From NCBI RefSeq assembly GCF_000315625.1, contig NW_005434541.1, positions 51,934-81,953 of the forward strand: DNA of 30,020 bases. Direction: 5' to 3'. Shown one piece after another: positions 10,336 through 21,765 of the stretch. This DNA comes from Guillardia theta CCMP2712. Lineage: Eukaryota; Cryptophyceae; Pyrenomonadales; Geminigeraceae. Numbering within the stretch: the stretch's first letter is position 1; each line of letters begins with the position of its first letter. A model generated the notes under the pieces. The model was not told where the DNA came from. It did not search any database and saw only the letters and a list, made by a program, of their open reading frames with translations. The translations under genes and the position numbers were made by a program.

Positions 10336-11249
10336 ATGATGAGGGAGGTCGGCTTCGTCTACATCCTCCTGCTCCTGCTCTGCGGAACGCACGGAGAAGG
10401 GCAGACCAAGGACAAGCAACTGAGCCTTCGGCGGAGTGCTACGACGCACCTGCGAAGGCTGAGCAGAAGTCAGGACTTTGTGGTCTACACCCGACCAGAC
10501 AAGTCAGGAAACTCGACATGGAAGACGGCCAGCGCGTTTGAAGCTGCCAACTCGACAGCCAGCAGCTTCTATCAGTTCCTTCCCAGCTACAGCGCATACA
10601 CCAGCTTCATGCAGGGTCGGTCGAAGAGCAAGACGCAGTCACAGGCAGGAGACGGGGAAGGAAGGCCGCTATCTATCGGCATGTGGCAAACTGAAGGCTT
10701 CCTGGGCCCGAAGACGTTGAGGGGCTCGCAAGGTGGCAGGAAGGGAAGCAAACGAGGAGGAGGGTCGAAAGAGTGCAACGTGACTTCAGAGTGCGAGCAA
10801 TGCTCAGAGGCCTCGCTACAGGACAACGCAGACTACTGCATGAAGACAGGATGGATGCAGGTGAAGTGCCTGTATGACGTCGTTGCTTCTGACGTGAAGA
10901 ACTGCCAGCGGGTGCAATGTAGGGACTTGAAGACAAACCAGATCGAATCGTTTTTCGAGTCGTGCAAAGCGCAAGGTTACGTTCTATCAGACACAGGGGC
11001 GGTCGTGCAGGTATGCTGCTGGATGCTCGTGTCTGTTGTTGATGGTCCATGCAGATGGAGGCTGGCTGGGCATTCTTTCTGGTGGTGACCTGGACTTGGA
11101 TGAAGAGGAGGAAGCGGCTCCAGCCGGGATCTCGTCTAACGGACAAGAGCGAGGTGCAGATCCCCATGAGGTGAAGAGAGGAGAGTTGTCAGTGTAACTT
11201 TCTTACTTCCCTCGTCAGAGTTCGCTACGAGGCGTTGCAGAATGTTTGA
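10336..11249 (+). CDS. JTB-like cysteine-rich type I membrane protein
   Basis: Exons 10336-11010, 11055-11170 and 11219-11249 close in phase to about 273 residues; the introns are 44 and 48 nt. A signal peptide (residues 1-22) precedes a basic, low-complexity luminal stretch to about 145. A Cys-rich module at 147-210 follows: CNVTSECEQC, then DYCMKTGWMQVKC and IESFFESC. This is the Cys and TGY/TGW spacing of JTB (jumping translocation breakpoint) proteins. Next come GAVVQ and a hydrophobic span (about 220-242), then a basic tail, KRRKR, as in JTB. JTB has been linked to cytokinesis and mitochondrial function in animals. If the last intron is not removed, the protein stops at 11174 with the tail QIPMR. 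The 120-residue linker before the Cys module is longer than in animal JTB. Start: ATG at 10336; the next codon is also ATG. Confidence 0.6.
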
Positions 11250-11537
11250 TGGGGAGATAGTTGGACAGGTTCGAACTTTTATCGTATCATCTGCCGTAGG
11301 AGCGATGGGCAGCCATAGATCGGACTTGTCATGTCCGGTTGTGTCCGTCTTTGATTTCATTTCAACAATTGTTTAACGACTGATTTAACTTTCAACTTTT
11401 TTGCATTACACCATGATTGTCATCAACTCAAACGCCTCTTTGCTGCTGGTTGGCTATCCATCATCGTTGTGGTGCTGGTCACCTGTACGGACGACACGTG
11501 CTCGCAGAATCAGGTAACAGTCAGCTCCCTCCGTCCA

Positions 11538-12731
11538 CTATACTCCACCGCTCCCCCCCCCTCCGCCATACCCACACCCTGGAACCCCTTGGCTGAACTC
11601 AAAACCCTTCCCACTATCACTCTTTCCTCTTACATAACGTCTCTTGATCCGCCATCGTGAGTCCCATGCCTCGAGCTCGAATGAGGTCAGGCTGCAAGGG
11701 CACCTCCAGCAAAAGCTGGCTACCACCGCGATGCGCTTCCTGTTGATCTCCCAAGTCCTGCAGTGCGTCTCCATGGGCAGCAGCAGCGGGGTGAGGGACA
11801 GCAGCATCGACTCGCCAACCCGCAGGTGGAAGGGTATGATCATCGAGCACTGGAGGGCGGTGAGCACGGGGAGGAAGCGTTGTCCCGTCACGTTGAGGGA
11901 GCGAGTGATGCTGTGGATGCGGCGCTCGACGGAGTCGCGTCTCAGGTCGGGCAGGAAGCTCGTGCTGCAGAGGTAGAGGCCCCGCACCTTGCTTTCGCGA
12001 ACGATCTTCCGCAGGAGGAGACAAAGCTTCTGCTCCATACTCCCCCGCTCCTGCTAGGAGCTCTCCACCGCAGTGCGGGAAAGCGAGCTTGTCTGGATTC
12101 CCACGTTCTAGGCTCTGGATCACTTCATGTTGAACCTTGGTCAGCTGGAGAGCAAGCATCAACCTCCTCCGCCATCGCGCAAGTCATCGTCACCTTGAAC
12201 AGCTTCGACATCTCCTTTTGCGCCTCGTTCAGCCATGACGTCAGGTTCCGTATCTCCGACCTCGCTGCTGAGAGCGACACCCTCGATTTCCCATGCTCCT
12301 CCTTCTCGTGTCGCAGCTCTGCCTGCACCTGCGCAGGATGTCATGCTCTCGAACCGCAGAACTTCCTGATGCAGCTGCTCTCCTTCTTACTTGGGCCAAG
12401 TAGTGCAGCATTTCCTCCCTCACGTCTTCAACAACTGTGTTCCTCTCCCTCTCGAGCTCCTCGAAGGCTGCTGAAAGCTCGTCGTTCTCTTCCTTCTTTG
12501 CTTGCAGCGCAGCCTTCAGCTCTTGCATCTCCTGCAGCTCGACGCGGTATGGCTCTATCTGGTTCTCAAGGAAACTGCGATTGAGCACACGAAATCAGTG
12601 AGGGTTGTCAAACACATTTGAACATACATGATTCTTCCTTTCAACACCTCCAGCGCATCGTTGTGTCCTTTTTGCATCTGCGTCATCAGAAGCATGCTTT
12701 CCGAGTGCAACCTGGATTTTTGATCCAAGAG
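11538..12731 (-). CDS. Coiled-coil protein of unknown function (ends uncertain)
   Basis: Well-phased minus-strand exons are 12731-12628, 12574-12391 and 12328-12194. They encode a continuous heptad-like stretch rich in E, K, Q and L, for example ELQEMQELKAALQAKKEEND and VQAELRHEKEEHGKS. A further open block, 12050 to 11634 or 11538, encodes RKIVRESKVRGLYLCSTSFL and a hydrophobic, globular-looking region with MIIPFHLRVGESMLLSLTPL. It probably follows after an intron of 143 nt, or via a tiny extra exon. The exon starting at 12731 has an acceptor (CTCTCAG) upstream, so an earlier 5' exon is missing; the first in-frame Met lies within it. The 3' end is either a Gly-rich read-through to 11538 or another splice at 11634. 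I do not recognise the family. Confidence 0.5.
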
Positions 12732-13570
12732 CTGAGAGATTCCCAAATGTCAGACAAACATCGGATTAACAAGGCATGACATTGATTTTGGCACATGCGA
12801 CTGAAACTTGACAAGGCTTTTATCACATCTCATAGTTCATAACATCCACGACAATAAAGAAAAGAAATCAGCAACACCATGAGAGCTATTGCAAATTACC
12901 CCAAACCAGTTGGCAGTGAATGATCTCTCAGCTTGCTAACTGACTGCAACTGAACCTAACTTCGAAGTTCGTCCACCAGCCGCCATCCCTTCTTCTACCG
13001 TACTATATCTCCATCACTAGTCACCTGAGTATCCTCCTAGTACCCCGCCGCCATCTCTTCTTCTAGTATCTCCATCATATCCTCCTACCCCGCCGCCATC
13101 TCTTCCGAAGTTCTACTATCTCCACCAGGGCCTCCTACCCCGCCCGCCATCTCTTCTTCTACTATCTCCACCAGGGCCTCCTATAGTACCCCGCCGCCAT
13201 CTCTTCCTCTCGCACTCACTCGCTCCAGCTCCACATGCTTTCGTCGCATCTCTTCGCACTCCGGACATGCCGCCGCCGTCGGGCATGCCGACATCGCCCG
13301 GCAGGTCAAATGGCACCCACCTACCCTGATGAAAATTTTCTTATCCTTTCTCCACCACCCACCTTTTCACCTCATATTTGCATCAATATAACCCGTGTCA
13401 ATCCAGTGCTGGGAACCCCTACCCCCCAAAGCACCAAAACCAATTTTCAAAAATCATACCTCGTTATATATAATTATGTATAATGTGTTGGAATCGGGTT
13501 GACCTTGGGCAGGCCATGCACCATCAGTCGCATCGGGTAGGGGCTGAGCGGCCATGGCGGCGGGGAGAGG
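12732..13570. other. Intergenic region between divergent 5' ends
   Basis: It separates the coiled-coil gene (-) from the fucosyltransferase-like gene (+). 12740-12970 is AT-rich and may hold an unrecognised 5' exon of the coiled-coil gene. 12978-13216 is a tandem repeat, 13217-13315 is GC-rich, and 13316-13480 is a C-tract stretch with TATATATAA near its end. Confidence 0.5.
12978..13216. repeat. Degenerate tandem repeat, unit about 45-70 bp, five copies
   Basis: Each copy starts with CCGCCGCCATCTCTTC or a close variant, continues with TTCTACTATCTCCA and ends with CCTCCTACC. Copies differ by small insertions such as TATAGTA, so the period varies. No protein-coding sense is evident. Confidence 0.8.
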
Positions 13571-16500
13571 ATGGCAGGGAAGATAGCGGACATGCGAGCA
13601 GAGTCAAGACAAGGGATAGGACATGATGAGACGAGCGAGCTGCATGCAGCAGCAGCAGCAGCACTGACTTGGATGGCAATCCATCGATTCCGTCGCCCCC
13701 AGTTCAACAACAGTAGCAGCCTGTTGCTGAGCTTGCTCGTGGTGTTCACGTGCTCTGCTCGAGTGGTCGGGTATGAACCTGGCAGCAAAGGCAAGGACGA
13801 CAACAGCAACCTGCAGGCAACGCCGCAGATCGATGCCGCTGCACAACATTTCAGAGCAGCCATTGTGAAATTCCCCGACGAGCCCTCGAATTATGAGAAC
13901 CTCTTTCAGGCTCTGTTCCTGGATGACAGGAGAGAAGAGCTCGCTCACTGGATGAGAGCCTACAGAACTCGCTTCCCAGCGCGATCGCAGACATGCTGGT
14001 TCCACTTCAACATGGCAATGACGCTCTACGGGCTACAGGCTCACGAGGAAAGCTTGTATCACTTCGTACATGTCATCACCCTCCCTACAACTCGTCGCGC
14101 GATCGGAGGATGCATGCTGCTTCTGACTTCCTCGTCCGATCGTTCCACCACATCGGTCTCCTCCTCGAGCTCTTCGGACATGAGCAACAAGCTTGCCGCG
14201 CGTTTTGGACCACTTTGAGACTGAAGTGGGAAGATCCCAAGTATGGCATGTACCTGGTGACCTGCTTGCTGAGTTCGGAGAGGGTGAGTGAGGCTGCGAG
14301 CATCCATGCTGCTCTGCTAGGGACGAGGTCGGCAGAGTTCCCGAGGCCCTGGGAGGACATCCTGCGGTTTCGATCGAGCAAAAGGAGCAGGATGAGTCCT
14401 TGGCATGGGATCATATTCCATCTGCTCGACAAGCTGGAGAGGGTGTACGACATGAAGGCTGCGCGGAATATCTCGAGGGAGGCTCGAGAGCAGATGATGC
14501 AGGAGGTACACAACCGCCAGCACCCCCACGATTGCTCCCGAGCCCAGGTTATGGTGTACAGCATGAAGAACGCTTTCGCTGGGCTAGGAGCCGAGGTGCA
14601 CGGGCTGGTGCTTGCGCTGAACCTCGCTCATGCTCTGAAGCGAACGTTGGTCATGCCGCGGAGAGACTCTTGGTGGTACTCGGATCCTTCCAAGTGCGAG
14701 CAGGGAGGGTGGGAATGTCACTTTCTCCCGGTAGAGGTTGCTGGTGCTGTCAGGGGAGGGGATGAGAGCTTTGCAGATCTCATCGTGTCATGTGGAGGAC
14801 ACTGTGTTGAAGAAGTAAGTCTTGACGTGTAATGGAGTTGACGACAATCCCCCCTTGGTCCTCCCCGCTGTTCCTGATATCCTCCCTTGCTCATTCTTGT
14901 TGTTCCTGAAATGTTCTTTCCCCTTCCCGCTGTTCCTTATCGTTTCGAACAGCCGCATGGAGTACAACCACAAACTTGCCATCGAGATGCGAGGTCACAA
15001 CCCTTCCAAGGCAAGGGATGAGAATGGGAAGTAACTGTTGTTTGACGTGCTGCTGCCTGCTTGCTAGGCTGATCTGCTCGCATGGAGGGGAGCCATGGCG
15101 GACTACCTGATGCGACCCAACTCCCTCATGCAGGGGAAGATGGAGGAGCTCAAGGTGAAACGAAAGTCTGCTAGACGTGTAGATGTTGAGCAGGGAGTTG
15201 GTCCAGACTGCAGTGAGCTGGCCTGTCAAGTCAACTGAGAGGGTCCTGGCACTTCACATCAGACGAGGCGACAGGATGGTCTCTTGCACAACTTGTTGTG
15301 AAGACGTCATGACATGAAGTACCAGGTGACAAGGAGGCCTGTCTCAGTCGCGCAGTACTTGGATGCGACATACGAGATGGTAACGCGAGAGAGCAGGGCT
15401 GAGTCGTGTCATGATGGACCAAGGCGAGGGGATCAAGGGGAGGGACGGGCGAGGAGGAGCGGGGGGAAGGAGGACGAGAGCTAGTTGAGGTGGAGGATGG
15501 TGGTTTGAGGAGGAGACAGAGGGGTTCGAAGAGGGAGACGGAGGAAGGGTTTGATCGTTGAGTTTGTTGGAGGAAGGAGTGGAGGAGAAGGGAGGAGGTT
15601 TGTTCAGGGTGTTGGAATCCAGGTAGTGACTGAGCTGTCCGCTTTCCAGCTCCAACGCAGTGTTTTCCAATACGTTTTCTTGTGCACTGAGAACGATGAA
15701 GTCGCCTCAACGGTCGAGAAAGGTTTTCTGCTTCCTTCGCTTCCTCCCTCGTTCTTGCTGTTCCTTCTGGTTGTGTGTTTTTGTTCCTCCCTCATCAACC
15801 TCCATTTTTTCCCCTCATTTCCTCCTCCGCTCACCTTTCCTCTAACTCCCCACCTTCTGCTTCCCTTCATCCTGTCTCATCAAGCTTTCCTTTCGGCCAA
15901 CATCCTTGAGAGAAACAACTCGTGTTCTTTTACCTCAGCTCCTCTTTCCACTCTCTTGTCACCTCATGACGCCTCCTCCAGCCTTCGAGGGAGACTCTCG
16001 CTTCCTAGGCATCGGTCTCCTGTATGACAGGGCAGGTGATGGAGATGGGAGGAGGAGGAGGAGGAGGGAAAAGAGATGCTGAGCCTTGATGATGAAGAGA
16101 CGAGAAACTCAGTGGAGAACTCGAGAGTGCTTGAGGTTGAGTCATCGCATCCCCTCCACCTCCCCACTCACTCGCGTTGTCCTCCTCTTTCTCCTCCTCA
16201 CCTCGCAACCCTCTCCTCCTCCTCCTTGTCATCTCCTCTTCGATCGTCCCTGGTCTCTTCCCTCCCTCCCCCCTCCTCCCTTCCCTCCCTCCCTCCCTCC
16301 CTNNNNNNNNNNNNNNNNNNNNNNNNNNNNNNNNNNNNNNNNNNNNNNNNNNNNNNNNNNNNNNNNNNNNNNNNNNNNNNNNNNNNNNNNNNNNNNNNNN
16401 NNCGTCAAAAAAAGGGAGGCCGCTGCTCCATCCTCCTTTTCTGTCTACAATACCCTTTATTCCTTCCCTCCTCCCTCCTCGCTTCCCTTCCTCGTTCTCG

Positions 16501-16902
16501 CCCCCCCTACACTCTCCTGTACCTTCACCTCTTCTCTCCCCTCCTCTGATCCTTTTTCTCCCCTCCTTCCTCCTCACGACTTGTGCAGTCACATGGTCTG
16601 CGGGTTTGGATCTCACTATGCGCGACTGGCCTACGAGATCGGTCACCCACCAATCCTCTTCCTCCCCTTCTCCTCATGTCTGCTCCTCCTCCTGCTGACA
16701 ACTCTTCCTCCTCGCCCTTGCTCGTCGTAGCTCTACCTCCTCCCTTGCAACTCCCTCCTCCAGCTCTTCCCTCCGACCCTCTCTGTCCCTTCTCCTTCAC
16801 TCTTCAGTTGCTCAATCCCCCTGAAACTCCCTTGCAGCATACAGCAGGAACGGGCAGGTCAGCCCCCCTATCGTCGTCGACATACCATGGACTTCCATGT
16901 AG
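13571..16902 (+). CDS. FUT8-like (GT23-type) fucosyltransferase with helical-repeat-like N-terminus; exon missing at gap
   Basis: This is probably a Golgi type II glycosyltransferase using GDP-fucose. Proposed exons: 13571-14055, 14109-14828, 14953-15010, 15068-15154, 15207-15305, 15356-15379, 15650-15722, 15982-16035, 16589-16641 and 16838-16902. A hydrophobic anchor (LLLSLLVVFTC) comes first, then an amphipathic, TPR-like stretch (DAAAQHFRAAIVKF...). The catalytic part shows GLGAEVHGLVLALN, WRGAMADYLMRPN, the HIRRGDR nucleotide-sugar motif, VFLCTENDE, and SHMVCGFGSHYARLAYEI, parallel to FUT8 features. It ends DIPWTSM-stop. Phase closes everywhere except between 16035 and 16589, where at least one exon is lost in or beside the N gap. 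The intron after 15010 is GC-AG. The frame change at 14056-14108 is explained by a 53-nt intron. The donor at 14829 was chosen by phase over a stronger GTAAGT at 14815. Met at 13673 is an alternative start nearer the anchor. The exact acceptor and linkage are unknown. Confidence 0.65.
16303..16402. other. Assembly gap (100 N)
   Basis: A run of exactly 100 N follows a CTCC/CCCT pyrimidine repeat, inside the fucosyltransferase-like gene. The round length suggests a placeholder of unknown true size. Confidence 0.98.
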
Positions 16903-17174
16903 CACTAGTGTAGATAGAAGAGCCGAGTGATCCAATCCCATGCTGAACATGCTACCTCCCCCTGCTCGCTCCAGCTCGATCCCATGATCCTCACAGTTCA
17001 ACATCGCAACATCTCACATTCTCATCATCTGAAACGTTGACGCCGCTCACTTCCATCACGATTCATCGTTTACTTTCATCGTATCACTTGACATTTCACA
17101 TCTCACTTCACACTCAGCCCAGCGTTCACAGCTGGAACTCAGTTAGCTAACCCCATTCCCCTTCCTCGAGCTTC

Positions 17175-19136
17175 TTAGGCATCGGTGAGGGCGGCAACGC
17201 CGGGGAGGACGAGGCCCTCGAGGAGCTCGAGCGAGGCTCCTCCACCAGTGGAGATGTGGGACATCTTGTCGGCGAGCCCGGCCTTCTCCACGGCAGCGAC
17301 GGAGTCTCCTCCTCCGATGATGGTGATGGCTCCCTTGCTGGTGCACTCAGCGAGGGTCTTGGCGACGTCGTTGGTGCCCTTGGCGAACTTCTCGAACTCG
17401 AACACACCCATGGGTCCGTTCCAGATGATGGTGTTGCAGTCAGAAAGCTCCTTCTGGATCATCTTGGTGGACTCGGGGCCGTTGTCAAGACCCATCCAGC
17501 CGTCGGGGATGTCGGAAACGCTGGCGACCTTGGTGTTGGCGTCGGCGGCGAACTTGTCGGCAAGGACGACGTCGGTGGGGAGGATGAACTTGACTCCCTT
17601 CTCAGCAGCCTTCTTCTCGAGGGACTTGGCGAGCTCGAGCTTGTCCTCCTCGACGAGGGAGGAGCCGACGTTGAGGCCGCGGGCCTTGAGGAAGGTGAAG
17701 ACCATGCCGCCTCCGATGACGAGCTTGTCGCACTTGCCGAGGAGAGACTCGATCACTCCGATCTTGGAGGAAACCTTGGAGCCTCCGACGATGGCAGCGA
17801 AGGGGCGCTTGGGGTTGGCAACAGCTCCATCAAGGTAGTCGAGCTCCTTCTGGAGGAGGAAGCCAGCCACGGAGGTGGGGATGAACTCGGTAACGCCGGC
17901 GGTGGAGGAGTGAGCACGGTGAGCGGTACCGAAGGCATCGTTGACGTAGATGTCGAAGGGAGCGGCGAGCTTCTTGGAGAACTCCTTGTCGTTCTTCTCC
18001 TCCTGCTTGTAGAAGCGGGTGTTCTCGAGGAGGCAGATCTGGGCAGAGGGGATCAGGAAGTGGAGGGGACGGGGAGACTCTTTCTGACCTCTCCGTCCTT
18101 GAGGGAATCGACGAGCTTGGTCACGTCGTCACCGATGCAGTCCTTTGCCATCTTCACGTCCTTGCCTGCCATGGCACCGCAGTATCAGCGACCAGCCTTT
18201 CCCACGGCATTCCTCCGCCACTTACCGAGCAACTCTCCGAGGCGGGTGGCGCAGGGGGCGAGGGAGAACTTGTCCTCGGGACCATCCTTGGGACGACCCA
18301 AGTGGGAAGAGACCTGCATGACCGTCAGATCCCTTGGAGGCCTCGGCACTGCAGCTACTCACAGCAACACGAGCACCGTTGTCGAGGAGGTACTTCAAGG
18401 TCTGGACGGAGGCCCTGATGCCTGGCAGCGGGTGAGGGGAGGGGGGACGAGGGCGCGCTGGTGATCTTACGGGTGTCGTCGGTGATCTTCTTGCCATCAA
18501 GGGGGACGTTGAGATCGCAGCGGATGAGAACCTGAGCACACGCGTGAGCCCGAGCATGGCGGGGGAGGTAGAGGCAGCAAAAGGAAAGGTGGATGGAGGG
18601 GCGGTGGAGCAGGAAGAGGGGTGGAGAGTAGGATTGGAAGGGAGATGTCACCTTCTTTCCCTTGAGGTCCGCACCCTTGAGGTCGCCAACGGACTTCTTC
18701 TTAGCAGCAGCCATGACGACCTTGGAGAGGGGAGCCATGCGAGCAGGGCGGGCCACAGGCTGGGAGCTCCTCAAGCGGGGGGTGAAGGAGGAGGCGGCGA
18801 CAGCGGGGGCAGTCTGGTGCAGAACTTGTCAGTTTCTGTGCAGAATAGGATGATTTGGATCAGGAAGGACATTTAAGAAAGAAATAACAAGGCCGACTAA
18901 TATGCACAAAGAAACCAAGTCTGACATGCACAGCAACATCTCTTCTACACCGCGGAAAGTAGCCACCTTTGAGCAGCCAAGACAAGAACAATCTTGAACT
19001 TGCAGCACAACAGACAACACCAGCGGGAGTATCGGAGAGGATGAAGATTCACCTGCTGTCTGATCCCGAAGGAGGAGGGGACAGGGACGTAGGCAGAGGC
19101 AGCAGCAGCGCCACAGAGGAGGAGAGCCTTGCGCAT
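17175..19136 (-). CDS. PGK: Phosphoglycerate kinase, plastid-targeted
   Basis: It catalyses 1,3-bisphosphoglycerate + ADP <-> 3-phosphoglycerate + ATP, in the Calvin cycle if plastid-located. Seven exons close in phase to about 464 residues: 19136-19053, 18813-18652, 18531-18471, 18421-18363, 18313-18226, 18165-18089 and 18038-17175. PGK hallmarks in order are [68 protein letters not shown] and [13 protein letters not shown]. Residues 1-16 form a signal peptide ([16 protein letters not shown]). A basic, hydroxylated transit-peptide-like stretch follows to about residue 65, before [15 protein letters not shown]. That two-part leader is typical of complex plastids. Residue 17 begins VPVPSSF after an ASAY cleavage-like site. 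Codons are strongly C/G-ending (CTC, AAG, GCC), unlike neighbours, as in highly expressed genes. A cytosolic role is unlikely given the leader. Confidence 0.96.
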
Positions 19137-19172
19137 GGCAGCAGACGTGGTGGATCCTTGGCAGGCGGTGGC

Positions 19173-19178
19173 TTATAA
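19173..19178 (-). promoter_or_regulatory. TATA-like element upstream of PGK
   Basis: A TTATAA palindrome lies about 37 bases upstream of the PGK start codon on the minus strand. If functional, transcription would begin almost at the ATG. The match is short and could be chance. Confidence 0.25.
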
Positions 19179-19204
19179 GGGCCGCGATCCTGGAACCGGT
19201 GGTC

Positions 19205-19760
19205 CTTTCCCTTAGGGAACATCCTGGGAAATGGACGGGTAGTGTTGTCAAGGGGTGGGTCTTTGTAGAGAAAAGAGGGGGTATTCCTCAATTGTGATCG
19301 AAGAGGGTGGGGGGTGTAAGTTGAGGGTCAAACAGGTGGGTCCTAGCAGTCGAAATATAGGGTGGGGTACTTTGTCATGATCGACGGGTTCTAGAAGGGG
19401 CATAACCATGAAACTGTGGGGTGGGGTCATACCAGGAGAATTGGAGGGTACTCTGTTTGATAAGGGGGGGTCCTAATGGGACACACGATGATCTGAAGGT
19501 GTTCTGTGTGACCCACCTCTCCATTATGCAGAAATCCCGTGAGGAAAAGGGGGTGGAGGGTGGGTCTAGGTGACTGATGCTTCCTCCACCCACTCAATTC
19601 CTGGCTTAAAAGGGGGTAGGGTACTGGCAGGACTGATTTCTTCAAGTTCCGCCGTTGGACTCCTCCTACACGAGAAGGAACAGCACTACCCCTTGTTCCG
19701 TACTGATTTGATGGGGTAGTAGATGGTCCGTTCAACTGTTCGTGCACGGCTCGGCCAGGT
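19205..19760. repeat. Spaced GGGT/GGGGT tract repeat (G-rich on +)
   Basis: Runs such as GGGTGGGTC, GGGGTGGGGT and GGGTAGGGTA recur every 15-35 bases with AT-containing spacers, over about 550 bases upstream of PGK. No coding potential is evident. The pattern matches 27350-28010 and the complement of 9231-9500. Confidence 0.55.
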
Positions 19761-20514
19761 ATAAGGAGACGAAAGGCACGCAGGCTGGCAGGCTGGCCAG
19801 CTTGCCAAGTTGGGGCTACAAGTCACTGAATCCGGGACTCGGGAGTCCGAGCCGGACTGGGGCCGGGGCCCGGGCCCGGGCCGCCGCCGGGGCGGCCGGG
19901 GCCCAGGGAGTCACCGCGGGGGCCAGACTGAACCCGGTGACCGTTAGGTGACGGTGGCAGCCGCTGCCAGGCGGCCCGGTACGGTCAGGCCGCCGGGCCG
20001 TCACGCCACGGTGGGTGATAGTACTATGGCCGGGCACCGTACGGTCTCCGGGCGGCCCGGTCCGCGCCCCGGGCCGGGCCCCCGGGGGCGCCCGCCCAGC
20101 GGCGGGGGCCGGCCATGATCAGAATAGTGATCGGATCAGGCAGCAACTTGACCGTTGCCTTGAACATCCAACCGTGAACGGACTGAGTTGGTGACCGGCC
20201 CGGCGGGCGCCCGCGCCCCCGGATCCGAGTCATCGGATCGCCCTGACTTGCAGGCTCTGCCACAACGGTACTACTATGATGCTTCGGAAGCCTTGAAGCA
20301 GGCTGCGCGGCAACGGAGTCAAGTTGAGAGTCCAAACACCTCAAGCCTCACGGTGGCCACGGTCTCAATGTGCGGTCCCTCCGGCGATCGGACCGCACGG
20401 ACCACACATTGAAACTTGAAACAATGGAAGGAAAACTTGACTGAAATTTACAGAGCCGTCACGGTACAACTTGACATCTTATCGCTGACGGAAATGGTTC
20501 AGAAGCGCCCAGCC
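19761..20514. other. GC island and gene-free sequence downstream of the roadblock gene
   Basis: 19850-20110 is extremely GC-rich, with self-complementary runs of GGGCCC, CCCGGG and CCGCCG. 20150-20345 is mixed, with scattered ACTTGA and GGATC motifs. I see no gene. This block is continuous with the G-tract repeat to its left. Confidence 0.5.
20366..20411. other. Nested inverted repeat (hairpin)
   Basis: CAATGTG at 20366-20372 pairs with CACATTG at 20405-20411. Inside it, TGCGGTCC at 20371-20378 pairs with GGACCGCA at 20390-20397. It could form a cruciform or a 3' RNA hairpin; it sits about 100 bases past the roadblock stop codon. Confidence 0.5.

Positions 20515-21765
<1,251 letters not shown>

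Noticed and set aside
11400-11515. Possible extra exon with a membrane-like stretch (LFAAGWLSIIVVVLVTC)
   Set aside because: It has no convincing acceptor, and the JTB-like gene already closes in phase with its own membrane span and stop upstream.
11505-11519. Tiny 3' exon for the coiled-coil gene (LTVT-stop)
   Set aside because: The acceptor would be purine-rich with no pyrimidine tract, and there is no independent support.
14056-14108. Frameshift mutation in the fucosyltransferase-like gene
   Set aside because: A 53-nt intron with a GTATCA donor and GGAG acceptor restores the frame and fits the local intron size class, so a broken gene is not needed to explain it.
16076-16730. Long open frames spanning the N gap
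   Set aside because: They translate unknown bases and CT-rich intron sequence; the recognisable coding pieces nearby are short exons at 15982-16035 and 16589-16641.
17256-18464. 402-codon open frame on + opposite PGK
   Set aside because: It is antisense to a highly biased PGK coding sequence, where C/G-ending codons remove stops on the other strand; it is the shadow of a clear gene.
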